Positions 33,093-42,092 of a stretch of DNA of 64,000 nt are shown here, one piece after another. The translations under genes and the position numbers were made by a program. Under the pieces are notes generated by a model. It did no database searches. It saw only the letters and a program-made list of their open reading frames with translations, and was not told where the DNA came from. The DNA lies in contig JAQBVN010000002.1 of the NCBI GenBank assembly GCA_027622975.1, positions 100,364-164,363 on the forward strand, written 5' to 3'. The stretch is from Bacteroidota bacterium. GTDB lineage: Bacteria > Bacteroidota > Bacteroidia > Flavobacteriales_D > Sanyastnellaceae. Positions within the stretch are counted from its first letter, which is position 1; every line of letters starts with the position of its first letter.

Positions 33093-36000
33093 ATGACAGT
33101 CCCTTCCAAAAACTCCTTGATTTTGCGATTCCTGATTTCCCTGGTCATTGCCGCCTTGTCGATGGTGACTCCCGTGGCCCAAGCAGAAATGACCCGCACG
33201 GATTTGGGTGTGGATGCCTTGAAGGCATTCAATGATAGGCATTGGGGTGATGCCCACAGGATGTATGCTGAGTTGTTGAGTGTGGATGGCACGTCTTTGG
33301 ATTTTCAATGGCGATATGCCGTCACATTGTTGCATGATGTGAGGACGCGCAAAGAGGGATTTCAGCGTTTGGCAGAACTGAGAAACGATGATGAGCTCAA
33401 CGGCGAGGCTCATTACTGGTGGGGCCTTTCCCTGATGAAGATGGGAAAGGGAGACGAGGCCGTCAAGGAAATGGACAAGGTCATTCTTGAATTCCCCAAA
33501 AAACACCCCATCCATCAGGCTGCGGCCAGGGCTCGCACGCAAGCCATGTCGTTGCCCGAGGGATTTCCCCGCTGGCATACCGTCCAAGTGCGAGATGAAA
33601 TCCACATGTCTTGGGATGTTTGGCATCAGCAAATTCCTCCACCCGCACAGACGTCGCGTTGGATCAAACTTCCTGCAGAGTTGCAAGGAAAAGCTGATCG
33701 AAAGATGGACAGGGCATCTGTGATGCTCATCGATTCTCGAAGCGAGAGGGTGTTTTTTCACAGTTGGGGTGCCAAGGGTAGGTCAGGTGCTGATGTGTGG
33801 ACGGCGACCATGGATGAACAGGGGCGATGGGTCGATTGTGAGCCCTTGTCGAGCATGGTCAATTCACCATTCGATGACATGCACCCGGTGTGGGATGCTG
33901 ACCATGAAACATTGTATTTCTCATCGGATCGGCCTGGTGGATGTGGTGGTTTTGACATTTGGCGATCGGAGTTTCGAGATGGAATCTGGGGAATTCCTGA
34001 ACATGTCGGACCGGCATTGAATTCGGTGCACCAGGAATGGGCATGGATTCCTTGTGCATCGGAGGACTGTGTTCACGAAGGGAGTGAGGGATGGTTGCTG
34101 ACGGACAGGGGAAGTGAGTTTGACATGGTTCAAGGCCTAGATATCCTCGCAGACATCAAGGGAAGTGCACCTGTTCCAATGTTTTTTGAGTGGAACGAGG
34201 GTCATCCCTTGGTGAACAGCTGGGTCACATTGACCGATGCCCAAACAGGAGAGGAGGTGATGCGTGCCTGGATTGGTGCCGACCAGCGGATGCCGGCATT
34301 GATGCTTCCGGCCGGCCGTGCGTTCCAGATGACCATCGATGCGGACCATGGGATTCATGCGACTGGAATGATGACTGTTCCAGATGCCGATTGGCCTTAC
34401 GCCGCGAAACAGGCATTTCGATTGGCCCATCACGAAGGAAGTGCTTACGTCGAACTTTCAACCATGCAGGTGACTCAACCTCAAGAAAACCTTGCTTTGT
34501 GGGGTTGGGAATCGCTGTCGAGTGAAACTCCATTCAGTGAAGCATGGAGGGTAGGACCCACGAATGGGTCCTCGATTTCTTCGTTTGGTGATGCTGAAAC
34601 TGTCGCATCCCATCCTTCATGGTTGCTGGATGCATCAGCATGGGAGAATTCGATGGGTTTGGTTTCTGACGATGGAACAAATTCCGTTCGTGGTTCTCTC
34701 GAACAGGCAGCGGAAGTCGCCCAAGATGCTTTTGAAGAGGCTTCGGGAGTTGCCTTGGTGGAGCCGAGATCTGATCGGATGGGAGAAAAGGATGTCAATG
34801 CGAACCATCGACCATCCCAAGAGGCAGTTTCCGGTTCACCCTCATCAAGTCAGGTGGAGCAGGTGTCGAAACATGAAGAAGGGCAGCCGGTTTCCAACTC
34901 CTTGGCCACAGGAATCTCGAATTCTGAATCCGCGAACTCATTGATTTTCGGCACATCAGATTTGGAGCCTCATGCAGAAGCCCACATGTCGGAGGTGTTA
35001 ATGTCTCATTATGTCGGTTTGCTTCGAAAAGGCGCAGTTTCTGGTGACCAAATGACCAGCATGGCCTTGCCATTGCGCACTGGTTGGGTCCTGGGTACAT
35101 GGCATCGAAACCGTGACGACGAGGGGCATTGGAATCCCGAATCAGTCCATGCCATGTTGATGGACTGGCCTGATGAGTTGAGCGATCCTTGGGAGGCCGT
35201 TCGACTCGATTGGTCGGCCCAATTGACAAAGGACAGGGAAGTGATTTCATTGGGCAATTGGACAAATGGCATCGCCATTCCCATGATGGGGGATGAAGCA
35301 GTGTTTCAAGCGGGTGGATGGAATGATTCCCTCGAGGTCCCCGTGGGCGAGGAAGGTTTGCAGGTCGGATGGTTTCGTTCGCAACCCCAATTGGGCCCAT
35401 TGCCTCCAGGAACGAAGCTGCATCGCCAACCAGGGGTTTCTGGCATTTCGCGTTGGGTGCTGATCAGAGAGACCGATGAATTGACATACGCCAGGATGGC
35501 AGAATGGCTCATGGCGGTAGGTGTTACAGATGCTTTTGAAGTTCTTTGGGATGGTCAAACCTGGGGGCGAAGCACCAAGCAACAGGCAGCCCCATCCCAG
35601 GCGACAGGGTCACATCAAGTGTCTGCAGGTGATGTAACCCAAGGAGGAGTTCCACCCACACATGATGGTGAATGGCCCCATGGTGAACCTGTGCCGCTCG
35701 GCGAATTGCAAGGCACGTGGTTTGCCGTACAATTGGGTGCATTCAGAGGGTTTCCCAAGTCTGATTGGATTGAATTGGCTGGCGAGCGATTGGTTTTTGA
35801 GAGGTTTGATGACGGTTTGTCTCGATGGTATGCAGCAGTTCATGAAAGCCGTGAGTTTGTGCGTGGTGCGTGGACGAGGTTTCGCCAGCAGCCTCAATTC
35901 TCAGATGCATTCATGGTTGTGCTGCGCGAAGGACAAAGAGAAGCCATCGGCGTGATGGATGACGAGATGACCTACCAAGGGAACGCTCCTCTCGAAGGGA

Positions 36001-36293
36001 AGAACCCGGCTTCCTACCCCGGGGAAGATGAGGTCGTTGAAAAGAAGGAGGATTTTCCAAAGACGGAGAACATCACCTGGCGTGTAGACATTGCCAAGTA
36101 TTTTGGAACCGTCCCGGGACAAGAGGTTGCTGTGTTGCTGTTGCGCTCCGCGGATTGGGGAGTCAGGAGCTGGACTGTTAAGGGGCAAACAACCTATTGT
36201 TCGCGGTCTTTTTCTGACTGGGAAGAGGCCCAGCTGATTTTGGCAGAGGTGAGGCAAGAGGGTTTTGAAGGTGCCACACTTGTTCAGGAATAA
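33093..36293 (+). CDS. exported TPR / PD40 beta-propeller protein with SPOR-like C-terminal segments
   Basis: 1066 residues with a signal peptide (about residues 1-31). Residues about 35-150 are TPR-like helices (ALKAFNDRHWGDAHRMYAELL, AHYWWGLSLMKMGKGDEAVKEM). Then comes a PD40/WD40-like propeller region with HPVWDADHETLYFSSDRPGGCGGFDIW, typical of OmpA-associated Bacteroidota proteins. A long low-complexity Ser/Glu-rich linker (about 480-640) follows. The C-terminal third holds SPOR-like segments such as WFAVQLGAFRGFP and WRVDIAKYFG. PorE-type T9SS proteins combine TPR, PD40 and OmpA, but no OmpA domain is seen here. A role in the cell envelope is likely; the ligand is unknown. Confidence 0.75.
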   Translation: MTVPSKNSLILRFLISLVIAALSMVTPVAQAEMTRTDLGVDALKAFNDRHWGDAHRMYAELLSVDGTSLDFQWRYAVTLLHDVRTRKEGFQRLAELRNDDELNGEAHYWWGLSLMKMGKGDEAVKEMDKVILEFPKKHPIHQAAARARTQAMSLPEGFPRWHTVQVRDEIHMSWDVWHQQIPPPAQTSRWIKLPAELQGKADRKMDRASVMLIDSRSERVFFHSWGAKGRSGADVWTATMDEQGRWVDCEPLSSMVNSPFDDMHPVWDADHETLYFSSDRPGGCGGFDIWRSEFRDGIWGIPEHVGPALNSVHQEWAWIPCASEDCVHEGSEGWLLTDRGSEFDMVQGLDILADIKGSAPVPMFFEWNEGHPLVNSWVTLTDAQTGEEVMRAWIGADQRMPALMLPAGRAFQMTIDADHGIHATGMMTVPDADWPYAAKQAFRLAHHEGSAYVELSTMQVTQPQENLALWGWESLSSETPFSEAWRVGPTNGSSISSFGDAETVASHPSWLLDASAWENSMGLVSDDGTNSVRGSLEQAAEVAQDAFEEASGVALVEPRSDRMGEKDVNANHRPSQEAVSGSPSSSQVEQVSKHEEGQPVSNSLATGISNSESANSLIFGTSDLEPHAEAHMSEVLMSHYVGLLRKGAVSGDQMTSMALPLRTGWVLGTWHRNRDDEGHWNPESVHAMLMDWPDELSDPWEAVRLDWSAQLTKDREVISLGNWTNGIAIPMMGDEAVFQAGGWNDSLEVPVGEEGLQVGWFRSQPQLGPLPPGTKLHRQPGVSGISRWVLIRETDELTYARMAEWLMAVGVTDAFEVLWDGQTWGRSTKQQAAPSQATGSHQVSAGDVTQGGVPPTHDGEWPHGEPVPLGELQGTWFAVQLGAFRGFPKSDWIELAGERLVFERFDDGLSRWYAAVHESREFVRGAWTRFRQQPQFSDAFMVVLREGQREAIGVMDDEMTYQGNAPLEGKNPASYPGEDEVVEKKEDFPKTENITWRVDIAKYFGTVPGQEVAVLLLRSADWGVRSWTVKGQTTYCSRSFSDWEEAQLILAEVRQEGFEGATLVQE

Positions 36294-36300
36294 GTTGACG

Positions 36301-36308
36301 TAACATTG
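36301..36308 (+). promoter_or_regulatory. -7-like box four bases before the lamin-tail-domain gene
   Basis: TAACATTG, then GGCT, then ATG 36313. One mismatch to TAnnTTTG, with the same four-base gap as other genes here. Confidence 0.35.
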
Positions 36309-36312
36309 GGCT

Positions 36313-38010
36313 ATGAAAGGTTCACTTCGCACTTCCCAAGCTTCTGAGATGGCTCAATGGATTCGGAAGTTGTCACGCTCCTGTCTGGGTGTGGTTGTCG
36401 CTGCAGCGTGGAGTTGTGGTTCGGCATGTGCACAAACTCCCGTGCTCAATGAATTGATGGCTTCCAATGCCTTGGCATTTTTCGATGATTTCTTTGAAGC
36501 CGACGATTGGGTGGAGATCTACAATCCAGGTGGACTTTTGAATTTGGCTGGTTATCATATCTCGGACGACCCCGCCGATTTGACCAAATACACCATTCCG
36601 AGTTCCGATCCAGGAAGTACCTTCATGACTCCGGGTGATCATGTCATCCTTTGGCTTGACAAGGACAGCATCCAGGGTGTGATGCATGCCAACTTCAGGT
36701 TGAGTTCAGAGAATGAAGGAATTTGGCTGACGGCCCCCGACGGAATCACAGTGCTCGATTCGATTGTTTATCCGCCTCAGCAGACGGACATCAGTTTCGG
36801 CAGGTCATGCGACGGCTGTTTAGATTGGGTATTTTTCAACGTCCCCACACCTGAAGCAACGAATGCCCAAACCCAGGTTCCGACGCCCCAACTTTTCATC
36901 AACGAGGTCTTGCTTGACAATTCCTACAATTTGGTGGATGAGTTTCAAGAGGCCGATGCTTGGTTGGAGATTTACAACCCCAATCCATTCCAAGTCAATT
37001 TGGCTGGATACACCCTGCAAAGTGATTTAGGATTTGCATCCACCTTGCCCATGGATTCGCCTGTCGAAACCACCATTGCTGCAGATGGTTTTTTGTTGCT
37101 GTGGTTGGATGGTCAACCCGAGCAGGGAGGGCATCACACCGAAGAACAGGCCTCGAGCAGTGGCCAAACATTCGCGCTGAAGGGTCCCGATGGTGTCACC
37201 GCTGACACGTACACAGCCGAGGTTTCATTTGCCAACATTTCGTGGGGTCGAGTATCTGATGGTGCACCCAGCTCCACGTGGTTTGACATTCCCACGCCTG
37301 GAGTGTCCAACAACCTTCTCATCATCCCGCCAGCAAATTGGGTGATCAATGAAGTGATGACGCAAAATTTGGCCACCGTGCCGGACGATGTTGGGGAGTT
37401 TGATGACTGGGTTGAAATCCACAACCCCACCAACGTTCCTCTCGATCTTGCTGGATATTACGTGTCTGACAAACTGAACAACCCCACCAAGTGGCAGGTC
37501 CCTTCGGGTGTCCCTGACTTTACCGTGATTCCACCGGGAGGCTACGTGTTGCTCTGGGCTGACGAGCAAGGGAGCCAAGGGTGGAATCACATGAATTTCA
37601 AGCTGAGTTCTTTAGGGGAAGTTGTGGTGCTGAGAAGTCCTGATGGCTTCAGCATTGCAGACAGTTTGCATTTTGGAGCAATCAATCCAGATGAGTCCTT
37701 GGCCCGCCTTCCCAATGCCACGGGGCCTTTTGTCATCACAGCAAATCCCACACCTGGAGAGTGCAATGATTGTCCATCATTCATCCAACTTGAAGGGGTT
37801 GATGTTTTGCTGCCTGTGCTTTGGCCCACGGTTTCCTTCCCACGTGGATCGATTCACGTGGATTGCCCAGGAAGCCTCTTCAATGCAGCAGGTAGCCTTC
37901 AATTCACGACGAATGTCGCTGGTACGCACACGGCACCAACCGTTCCAGGACTCTATGTGTATCACGCCAGAGATGGGCGCAGAGGTGTCCTTGTGGTCTC
38001 AAGAAATTGA
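36313..38010 (+). CDS. exported protein with three lamin-tail domains
   Basis: 565 residues with a signal region ending in SACAQ. Three lamin-tail (LTD) repeats are seen, each with an Asn-Glu start, a Trp-Val/Leu-Glu-Ile-Tyr/His-Asn strand and an L-A-G-Y strand: VLNELMASN...DDWVEIYNPG (about 45-180), FINEVLLDN...DAWLEIYNPN (about 195-330) and VINEVMTQN...DDWVEIHNPT (about 345-475). The end (GLYVYHARDGRRGVLVVSRN) looks like a short T9SS-type sorting tail. LTDs in bacterial exported proteins are thought to be adhesion or scaffold modules. ATG 36349 is an alternative start. Confidence 0.83.
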   Translation: MKGSLRTSQASEMAQWIRKLSRSCLGVVVAAAWSCGSACAQTPVLNELMASNALAFFDDFFEADDWVEIYNPGGLLNLAGYHISDDPADLTKYTIPSSDPGSTFMTPGDHVILWLDKDSIQGVMHANFRLSSENEGIWLTAPDGITVLDSIVYPPQQTDISFGRSCDGCLDWVFFNVPTPEATNAQTQVPTPQLFINEVLLDNSYNLVDEFQEADAWLEIYNPNPFQVNLAGYTLQSDLGFASTLPMDSPVETTIAADGFLLLWLDGQPEQGGHHTEEQASSSGQTFALKGPDGVTADTYTAEVSFANISWGRVSDGAPSSTWFDIPTPGVSNNLLIIPPANWVINEVMTQNLATVPDDVGEFDDWVEIHNPTNVPLDLAGYYVSDKLNNPTKWQVPSGVPDFTVIPPGGYVLLWADEQGSQGWNHMNFKLSSLGEVVVLRSPDGFSIADSLHFGAINPDESLARLPNATGPFVITANPTPGECNDCPSFIQLEGVDVLLPVLWPTVSFPRGSIHVDCPGSLFNAAGSLQFTTNVAGTHTAPTVPGLYVYHARDGRRGVLVVSRN

Positions 38011-38021
38011 GGTCTTCATCA

Positions 38022-38053
38022 TTTGGTATTCAAGGAGTTTGCGTGTACTTTTG
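38022..38053 (+). promoter_or_regulatory. rpsA: Bacteroidota-type promoter of rpsA
   Basis: TTTG (38022-38025), 20 bases, then TACTTTTG (38046-38053). The leader of about 75 bases contains a small hairpin (CCTTTG 38064-38069 with CAAAGG 38076-38081). That might take part in S1 autoregulation, but this is not shown. Confidence 0.65.
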
Positions 38054-38133
38054 CGCCCCATTTCCTTTGGCAGGGCAAAGGTTGTATGACTCCGCGTGTC
38101 GCCCTGAGGTCACGCACAATCCATTGGTGACGC

Positions 38134-40467
38134 ATGAACGACGCCACCCAGACGCCTGAAAACGAAAACCTGGAAAACCAGGAAAATCAGGCCAACGAAT
38201 CCCTAGAATCATCTACGGATCAAGCTGCCGAAGCAGCACCCGAAACAGTAGAGGAGGCACCCGCCGCTGAAGAGGCACCCGCCGCTGAAGAGGCACCCGC
38301 CGCTGAAGAGGCACCCGCCGCTGAAGAGGCTCCTGCCGCTCCTGTTGAGACCCCAACCGAGCCACGTGAATTGGCCAAGCCTGTTGGAGAGTTCGATTGG
38401 GACGCTTTCGAGAGTGAACAAGATGAATACTCGTCCGAAGAGCGTCAGCGCTTGGAGAACTTGTATGAGGAAAGTTTAACGCTGATCCGTGAAAAAGAAG
38501 TCGTGCAGGGCACGATCATCTCAATCGGGAAGAAGGAAGTGGTTGTGAACATCGGATACAAATCCGAAGGTGTCATCAACTCTTCAGAATTCCGTTACAA
38601 TCCTCAATTGAAGGCTGGTGACAAGGTGCCCGTCTACATCGAAAAGCAGGAGGATGCCCATGGTCAATTGGTTGTGAGCCACAAAACGGCCCGCATCTAC
38701 CATGCATGGGATCAAGTCAACGCAGCCAAGGAAGAGGATATGATCATCCAGGGTACGGTGAAGTGCCGCACCAAGGGTGGTTTGATTGTCGACGTGTTTG
38801 GACTCGAGGCGTTCTTGCCTGGTTCTCAAGTTGATGTGAAACCGATCCGTGATTTTGACGAGTATGTCGGAAAGCAGATGGAATTCAAGGTTGTCAAAAT
38901 CAATCAAGAGTTCAAAAATGTGGTCGTATCGCACAAGGCCTTGATTGAGGCTGAGCTCGAAGAGCAAAAGCGTCTCATCATCCAAGGCCTCGAAGTGGGT
39001 CAAGTACTCGAAGGCACAGTCAAGAACATCACTTCTTATGGTGTCTTTGTGGACTTGGGAGGTGTCGACGGTTTGGTTCACATCACGGACATGAGCTACG
39101 GCCGCGTAGGACATCCAGAGGAACTTGTCGAGATTGATCAACAATTGAATGTCGTGATCTTGAGCTTTGACGATGAGAAGAAGCGTATTGCTCTGGGCAT
39201 GAAGCAGTTGACGCCGCATCCGTGGGATGCATTGGGCGAAGACCTCGTGGAAGGATCCAAAGTCAAAGGACGTGTTGTCGTTATGGCTGACTATGGTGCC
39301 TTTGTTGAAATTGCACCTGGCGTGGAAGGTTTGTTGCACGTGAGCGAAATCTCATGGAGCCAGCACTTGCGCAGCGCCCAAGACTTCTTGAATGTCAATG
39401 ATGAAATCGAATGCGTCGTCCTCGGAATCGATCGCGAGGAGCGGAAGATGTCATTGGGACTCAAACAATTGACGGTGGACCCTTGGGAGAACATTGAGGG
39501 GCGCTATCCAATCGAGTCCAAGCAAAAAGGAACCGTTCGCAACTTCACCAACTTTGGCTTGTTCGTGGAGCTTGAAGAAGGAATTGATGGATTGGTTCAC
39601 ATCTCTGATTTGAGCTGGTCCAAAAAGATCAAGCATCCTTCCGAGTTCTGCAATGTGGGTGATGAAATTGAGGTTGTCGTTCTTGAACTTGACAAGGAAA
39701 ATCGTCGCATGAGCCTGGGACACAAGCAAATCGAGGAGAATCCCTGGGAAGTGTTTGAAAGCGTCTTTGCCGTGGGAAGCATCCACCAAGCCACGGTGGT
39801 GAAGGTTGAAGGAGGACATGCATCCATTGCCTTGCCCTATGGAATGGAAGGTGCTTGTCACACCAAGCACCTTGTGACGAAAGAGGGAGGAACACTTGGT
39901 GTGGATGATGCTGCGGAGTTTGTTGTCCTTGAGTTCAACAGAAACGCCAAGCGCATCACTGTGAGCCACCTTCGCACCCATGAAGAGGGGCCAGCCAAGG
40001 TTGAGGCTCCCAAGAAGGCGCGCTCTGCGGGAGGCGGAAGCACGGGCTCTGGCTCTACGCGCATGATGGATGAGGTCAATGCGAGCGTGGAGAAGAGCAC
40101 GTTTGGTGACTTGGATGTCTTGACTGCACTGAAGGAACAAATGGAGGGAGGCGTCGCGGATGAGGCACCCGCCAAGAAGAAGTCAACCAAGAAAGCTGCT
40201 GCTGCGGAAGAGGCTCCTGCTGCTGAAGAGGCTCCTGCTGCTGAAGAGGCTCCTGCTGCTGAAGAGGCTCCTGCTGCTGAAGAGGCTCCTGCTGCTGAAG
40301 AGGCACCCGTTGCTGAAGAGGCTCCCGTTGCTGAAGAGGCTCCTGCTGCTGAAGAGGCTCCCGTTGCTGAAGAGGCACCTGTTGCTGAAGAGGCTCCTGC
40401 TGCTGAAGAGGCACCTGTTGCTGAGGAGGCCGGGGATGAAGATGGGGAAGAAGAAAAGAAGGACTAA
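38134..40467 (+). CDS. rpsA: 30S ribosomal protein S1 with EEAPAA repeat arms at both ends
   Basis: 777 residues, against about 560-600 for a typical S1. The core (about residues 120-615) has six S1 OB-fold repeats, each opening with G-x-V/I and containing a G-h-h-V/I-D/E-h strand. Examples are GTIISIGKKEVVVNIGYKSEG, GTVKNITSYGVFVDLGGVDG, GRVVVMADYGAFVEIAPGVEG and GTVRNFTNFGLFVELEEGIDG. S1 binds mRNA and helps start translation. The extra length comes from an N-terminal acidic arm with five EEAPAA units and a C-terminal arm with twelve EEAP(A/V)A units followed by GDEDGEEEKKD. A strong promoter and terminator make it a single-gene unit. Confidence 0.95.
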   Translation: MNDATQTPENENLENQENQANESLESSTDQAAEAAPETVEEAPAAEEAPAAEEAPAAEEAPAAEEAPAAPVETPTEPRELAKPVGEFDWDAFESEQDEYSSEERQRLENLYEESLTLIREKEVVQGTIISIGKKEVVVNIGYKSEGVINSSEFRYNPQLKAGDKVPVYIEKQEDAHGQLVVSHKTARIYHAWDQVNAAKEEDMIIQGTVKCRTKGGLIVDVFGLEAFLPGSQVDVKPIRDFDEYVGKQMEFKVVKINQEFKNVVVSHKALIEAELEEQKRLIIQGLEVGQVLEGTVKNITSYGVFVDLGGVDGLVHITDMSYGRVGHPEELVEIDQQLNVVILSFDDEKKRIALGMKQLTPHPWDALGEDLVEGSKVKGRVVVMADYGAFVEIAPGVEGLLHVSEISWSQHLRSAQDFLNVNDEIECVVLGIDREERKMSLGLKQLTVDPWENIEGRYPIESKQKGTVRNFTNFGLFVELEEGIDGLVHISDLSWSKKIKHPSEFCNVGDEIEVVVLELDKENRRMSLGHKQIEENPWEVFESVFAVGSIHQATVVKVEGGHASIALPYGMEGACHTKHLVTKEGGTLGVDDAAEFVVLEFNRNAKRITVSHLRTHEEGPAKVEAPKKARSAGGGSTGSGSTRMMDEVNASVEKSTFGDLDVLTALKEQMEGGVADEAPAKKKSTKKAAAAEEAPAAEEAPAAEEAPAAEEAPAAEEAPAAEEAPVAEEAPVAEEAPAAEEAPVAEEAPVAEEAPAAEEAPVAEEAGDEDGEEEKKD
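38251..38340 (+). repeat. 18-bp in-frame tandem repeat, N-terminal arm of S1
   Basis: Five 18-bp units encoding EEAPAA, mostly GAAGAGGCACCCGCCGCT; the last unit uses GCTCCT. Confidence 0.95.
40207..40422 (+). repeat. 18-bp in-frame tandem repeat, C-terminal arm of S1
   Basis: Twelve 18-bp units encoding EEAPAA or EEAPVA. Seven read EEAPAA (GCTCCTGCTGCT codons) and five EEAPVA (GTT codon). The codon choice differs from the N-terminal array, so the two arrays were expanded or homogenised separately. Confidence 0.95.
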
Positions 40468-40488
40468 ATTCCTGGAGAGTATATCATG

Positions 40489-40517
40489 AAAAGAGGCCTT
40501 CGGGTCTCTTTTTTTTG
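40489..40517 (+). terminator. rho-independent terminator of rpsA
   Basis: A 10-bp stem with one G-U pair (40489-40498 with 40503-40512), a TTCG tetraloop and a run of eight T, 22 bases past the rpsA stop. Confidence 0.9.
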
Positions 40518-40521
40518 GCCC

Positions 40522-40529
40522 TATCTTTG
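40522..40529 (+). promoter_or_regulatory. pyrR: -7 box of pyrR
   Basis: A perfect TATCTTTG, eight bases before ATG 40538 and a few bases after the rpsA terminator T run. The -33 region would lie inside the terminator hairpin, where no TTTG is present. Confidence 0.45.
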
Positions 40530-40537
40530 CCGCCTAG

Positions 40538-41080
40538 ATGGACGATCAAGTCTTGATTCCTTCTGAGCAATTTGAGCTCATCCTCGATCGACTCGCGCAC
40601 CAGTTGATTGAGCATCATGATTTTGCAGTGACTGATTTGGTGGGGCTTCAACCGAGGGGTTCACGATTGGCAGAGCGTCTGCAAAACAGGCTTACAGTCC
40701 TCACGGGCACTCCCGTTCGATGTGGAAAGCTGGACGTGACCTTTTTTCGTGATGACATCCGAACCCATGAAAAGCCATTGACGCCCAATGTCAATGACAT
40801 GGGGTTCACGGTGGAGGGTCGTGGCGTGGTCCTCGTGGATGATGTCTTGTTCACAGGCCGTACCATTCGGGCTGGATTGGACGCTCTGTTGGCGCATGGC
40901 AGACCTTCGTCAGTGGCTTTGGCTGTGTTGATCGACAGACGTTTTTCTCGAGAACTGCCGATTGAACCGAATTACATTGGACAACATGTTGATAGCATAG
41001 GCGCCCAGCATGTCAAGGTTTGTTGGAAGGAGGAGCATGGTTTTGACAGTGTCATTTTGCTCAATGCCAAACCATCATGA
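40538..41080 (+). CDS. pyrR: PyrR-type pyrimidine regulator / uracil phosphoribosyltransferase
   Basis: 180 residues, normal length. Type I phosphoribosyltransferase fold with the PRPP loop GVVLVDDVLFTGRTIRAGLDAL, the GLQPRGSRLAERL loop and KLDVTFFRDD. In Bacillus PyrR binds a pyr mRNA hairpin and also has uracil phosphoribosyltransferase activity. Here the start codon follows the -7 box by eight bases, leaving no leader for an attenuator, so the regulatory role may be absent or act elsewhere. The last four bases overlap pyrB (ATGA). Confidence 0.9.
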   Translation: MDDQVLIPSEQFELILDRLAHQLIEHHDFAVTDLVGLQPRGSRLAERLQNRLTVLTGTPVRCGKLDVTFFRDDIRTHEKPLTPNVNDMGFTVEGRGVVLVDDVLFTGRTIRAGLDALLAHGRPSSVALAVLIDRRFSRELPIEPNYIGQHVDSIGAQHVKVCWKEEHGFDSVILLNAKPS

Positions 41081-42030
41081 CGGACTTCAAACAACTCTCC
41101 CAGCCCAGTTTGCTAGGTATTCGGGGTTTGACCCGCGGGGACATCGATTTGATTCATGCCACGGCCAAGGAATTCAAGGATGTGTTGAACCGCCCGATCA
41201 AAAAGGTTCCGAGTCTTCGAGACTTCACCGTGGCCAATCTCTTTTTTGAGGATTCGACGAGAACACGCCTGTCATTTGAATTGGCTGAAAAGCGATTGTC
41301 TGCGGATGTTGTGAATTTTTCGGCTGCAGGTTCTTCCGTGAAAAAGGGAGAGACTTTGGTGGACACTGTCAACAACATCCTGGCCATGAAGGTCGACATG
41401 GTGGTGATGCGCCACCCCCATCCCGGAGCGCATCATTTTTTGGCATCCAAAGTCAAGGTGCCCATCGTGAATGCCGGGGATGGCACCCATGAGCACCCCA
41501 CACAAGCACTCTTGGATACGTTCAGCCTGCGTGAAGCGTTGGGACATGACTTGAATGGCAAGAACATTGCGATTGTAGGTGACATCAAGCACTCCCGTGT
41601 TGCCTTGTCCAACATCCTGGCATTGAAACTGCTTGGAGCGAATGTTCGCGTTTGCGGGCCCCAGACCTTGATTCCGAAGCACATGGATTCTCTGGGGGTT
41701 GAGGTAAGTCATGATTTGGATGACACCATTCGATGGGCCGATGCACTGAACATGCTGAGAATTCAGCTCGAACGACAGGGAGATGGTGGATCGGTTCGGT
41801 TTTTTCCAACGCTTCGGGAGTACACCATGAGGTTTGGTTTGACCATGGAAAGGTTGACCCAGGCAGATCGAGATGTTGTGGTGATGCACCCTGGGCCCAT
41901 CAACCGCGGTGTTGAAATCACAAGTGAAGTGGCGGATTGTCATCAAGCCATCATTTTAGACCAAGTGGAGCATGGTGTGGCTGTGAGAATGGCTGTGCTC
42001 TATATGCTTTCACAACATCGACCTGACTGA
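41077..42030 (+). CDS. pyrB: aspartate carbamoyltransferase catalytic subunit
   Basis: 317 residues, near the usual 305-315. It joins carbamoyl phosphate and aspartate in the first committed step of pyrimidine synthesis. Motifs: the carbamoyl-phosphate site EDSTRTRLSFELAEKRL, SSVKKGETLVDTV with the mobile-loop lysine, VVMRHPHPGA, NAGDGTHEHPTQALLDTFSL and VVMHPGPINRGVEI. No pyrI regulatory subunit is next to it, as is usual where pyrR is paired with pyrB. Translationally coupled to pyrR. Confidence 0.96.
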   Translation: MTDFKQLSQPSLLGIRGLTRGDIDLIHATAKEFKDVLNRPIKKVPSLRDFTVANLFFEDSTRTRLSFELAEKRLSADVVNFSAAGSSVKKGETLVDTVNNILAMKVDMVVMRHPHPGAHHFLASKVKVPIVNAGDGTHEHPTQALLDTFSLREALGHDLNGKNIAIVGDIKHSRVALSNILALKLLGANVRVCGPQTLIPKHMDSLGVEVSHDLDDTIRWADALNMLRIQLERQGDGGSVRFFPTLREYTMRFGLTMERLTQADRDVVVMHPGPINRGVEITSEVADCHQAIILDQVEHGVAVRMAVLYMLSQHRPD

Positions 42031-42046
42031 ACGCCATCCCCAATGG

Positions 42047-42076
42047 TTTGAGGCTTGGGATTGGACCTTATATTTG
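42047..42076 (+). promoter_or_regulatory. Bacteroidota-type promoter of the STAS gene
   Basis: TTTG (42047-42050), 18 bases, then a perfect TATATTTG (42069-42076), 16 bases before ATG 42093. Confidence 0.6.
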
Positions 42077-42092
42077 AACGATACGATTCATC

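Noticed and set aside
40207..40422. Regular 18-bp repeats that might be taken for a CRISPR array
   Set aside because: There are no spacers; the units are contiguous and in frame within rpsA.
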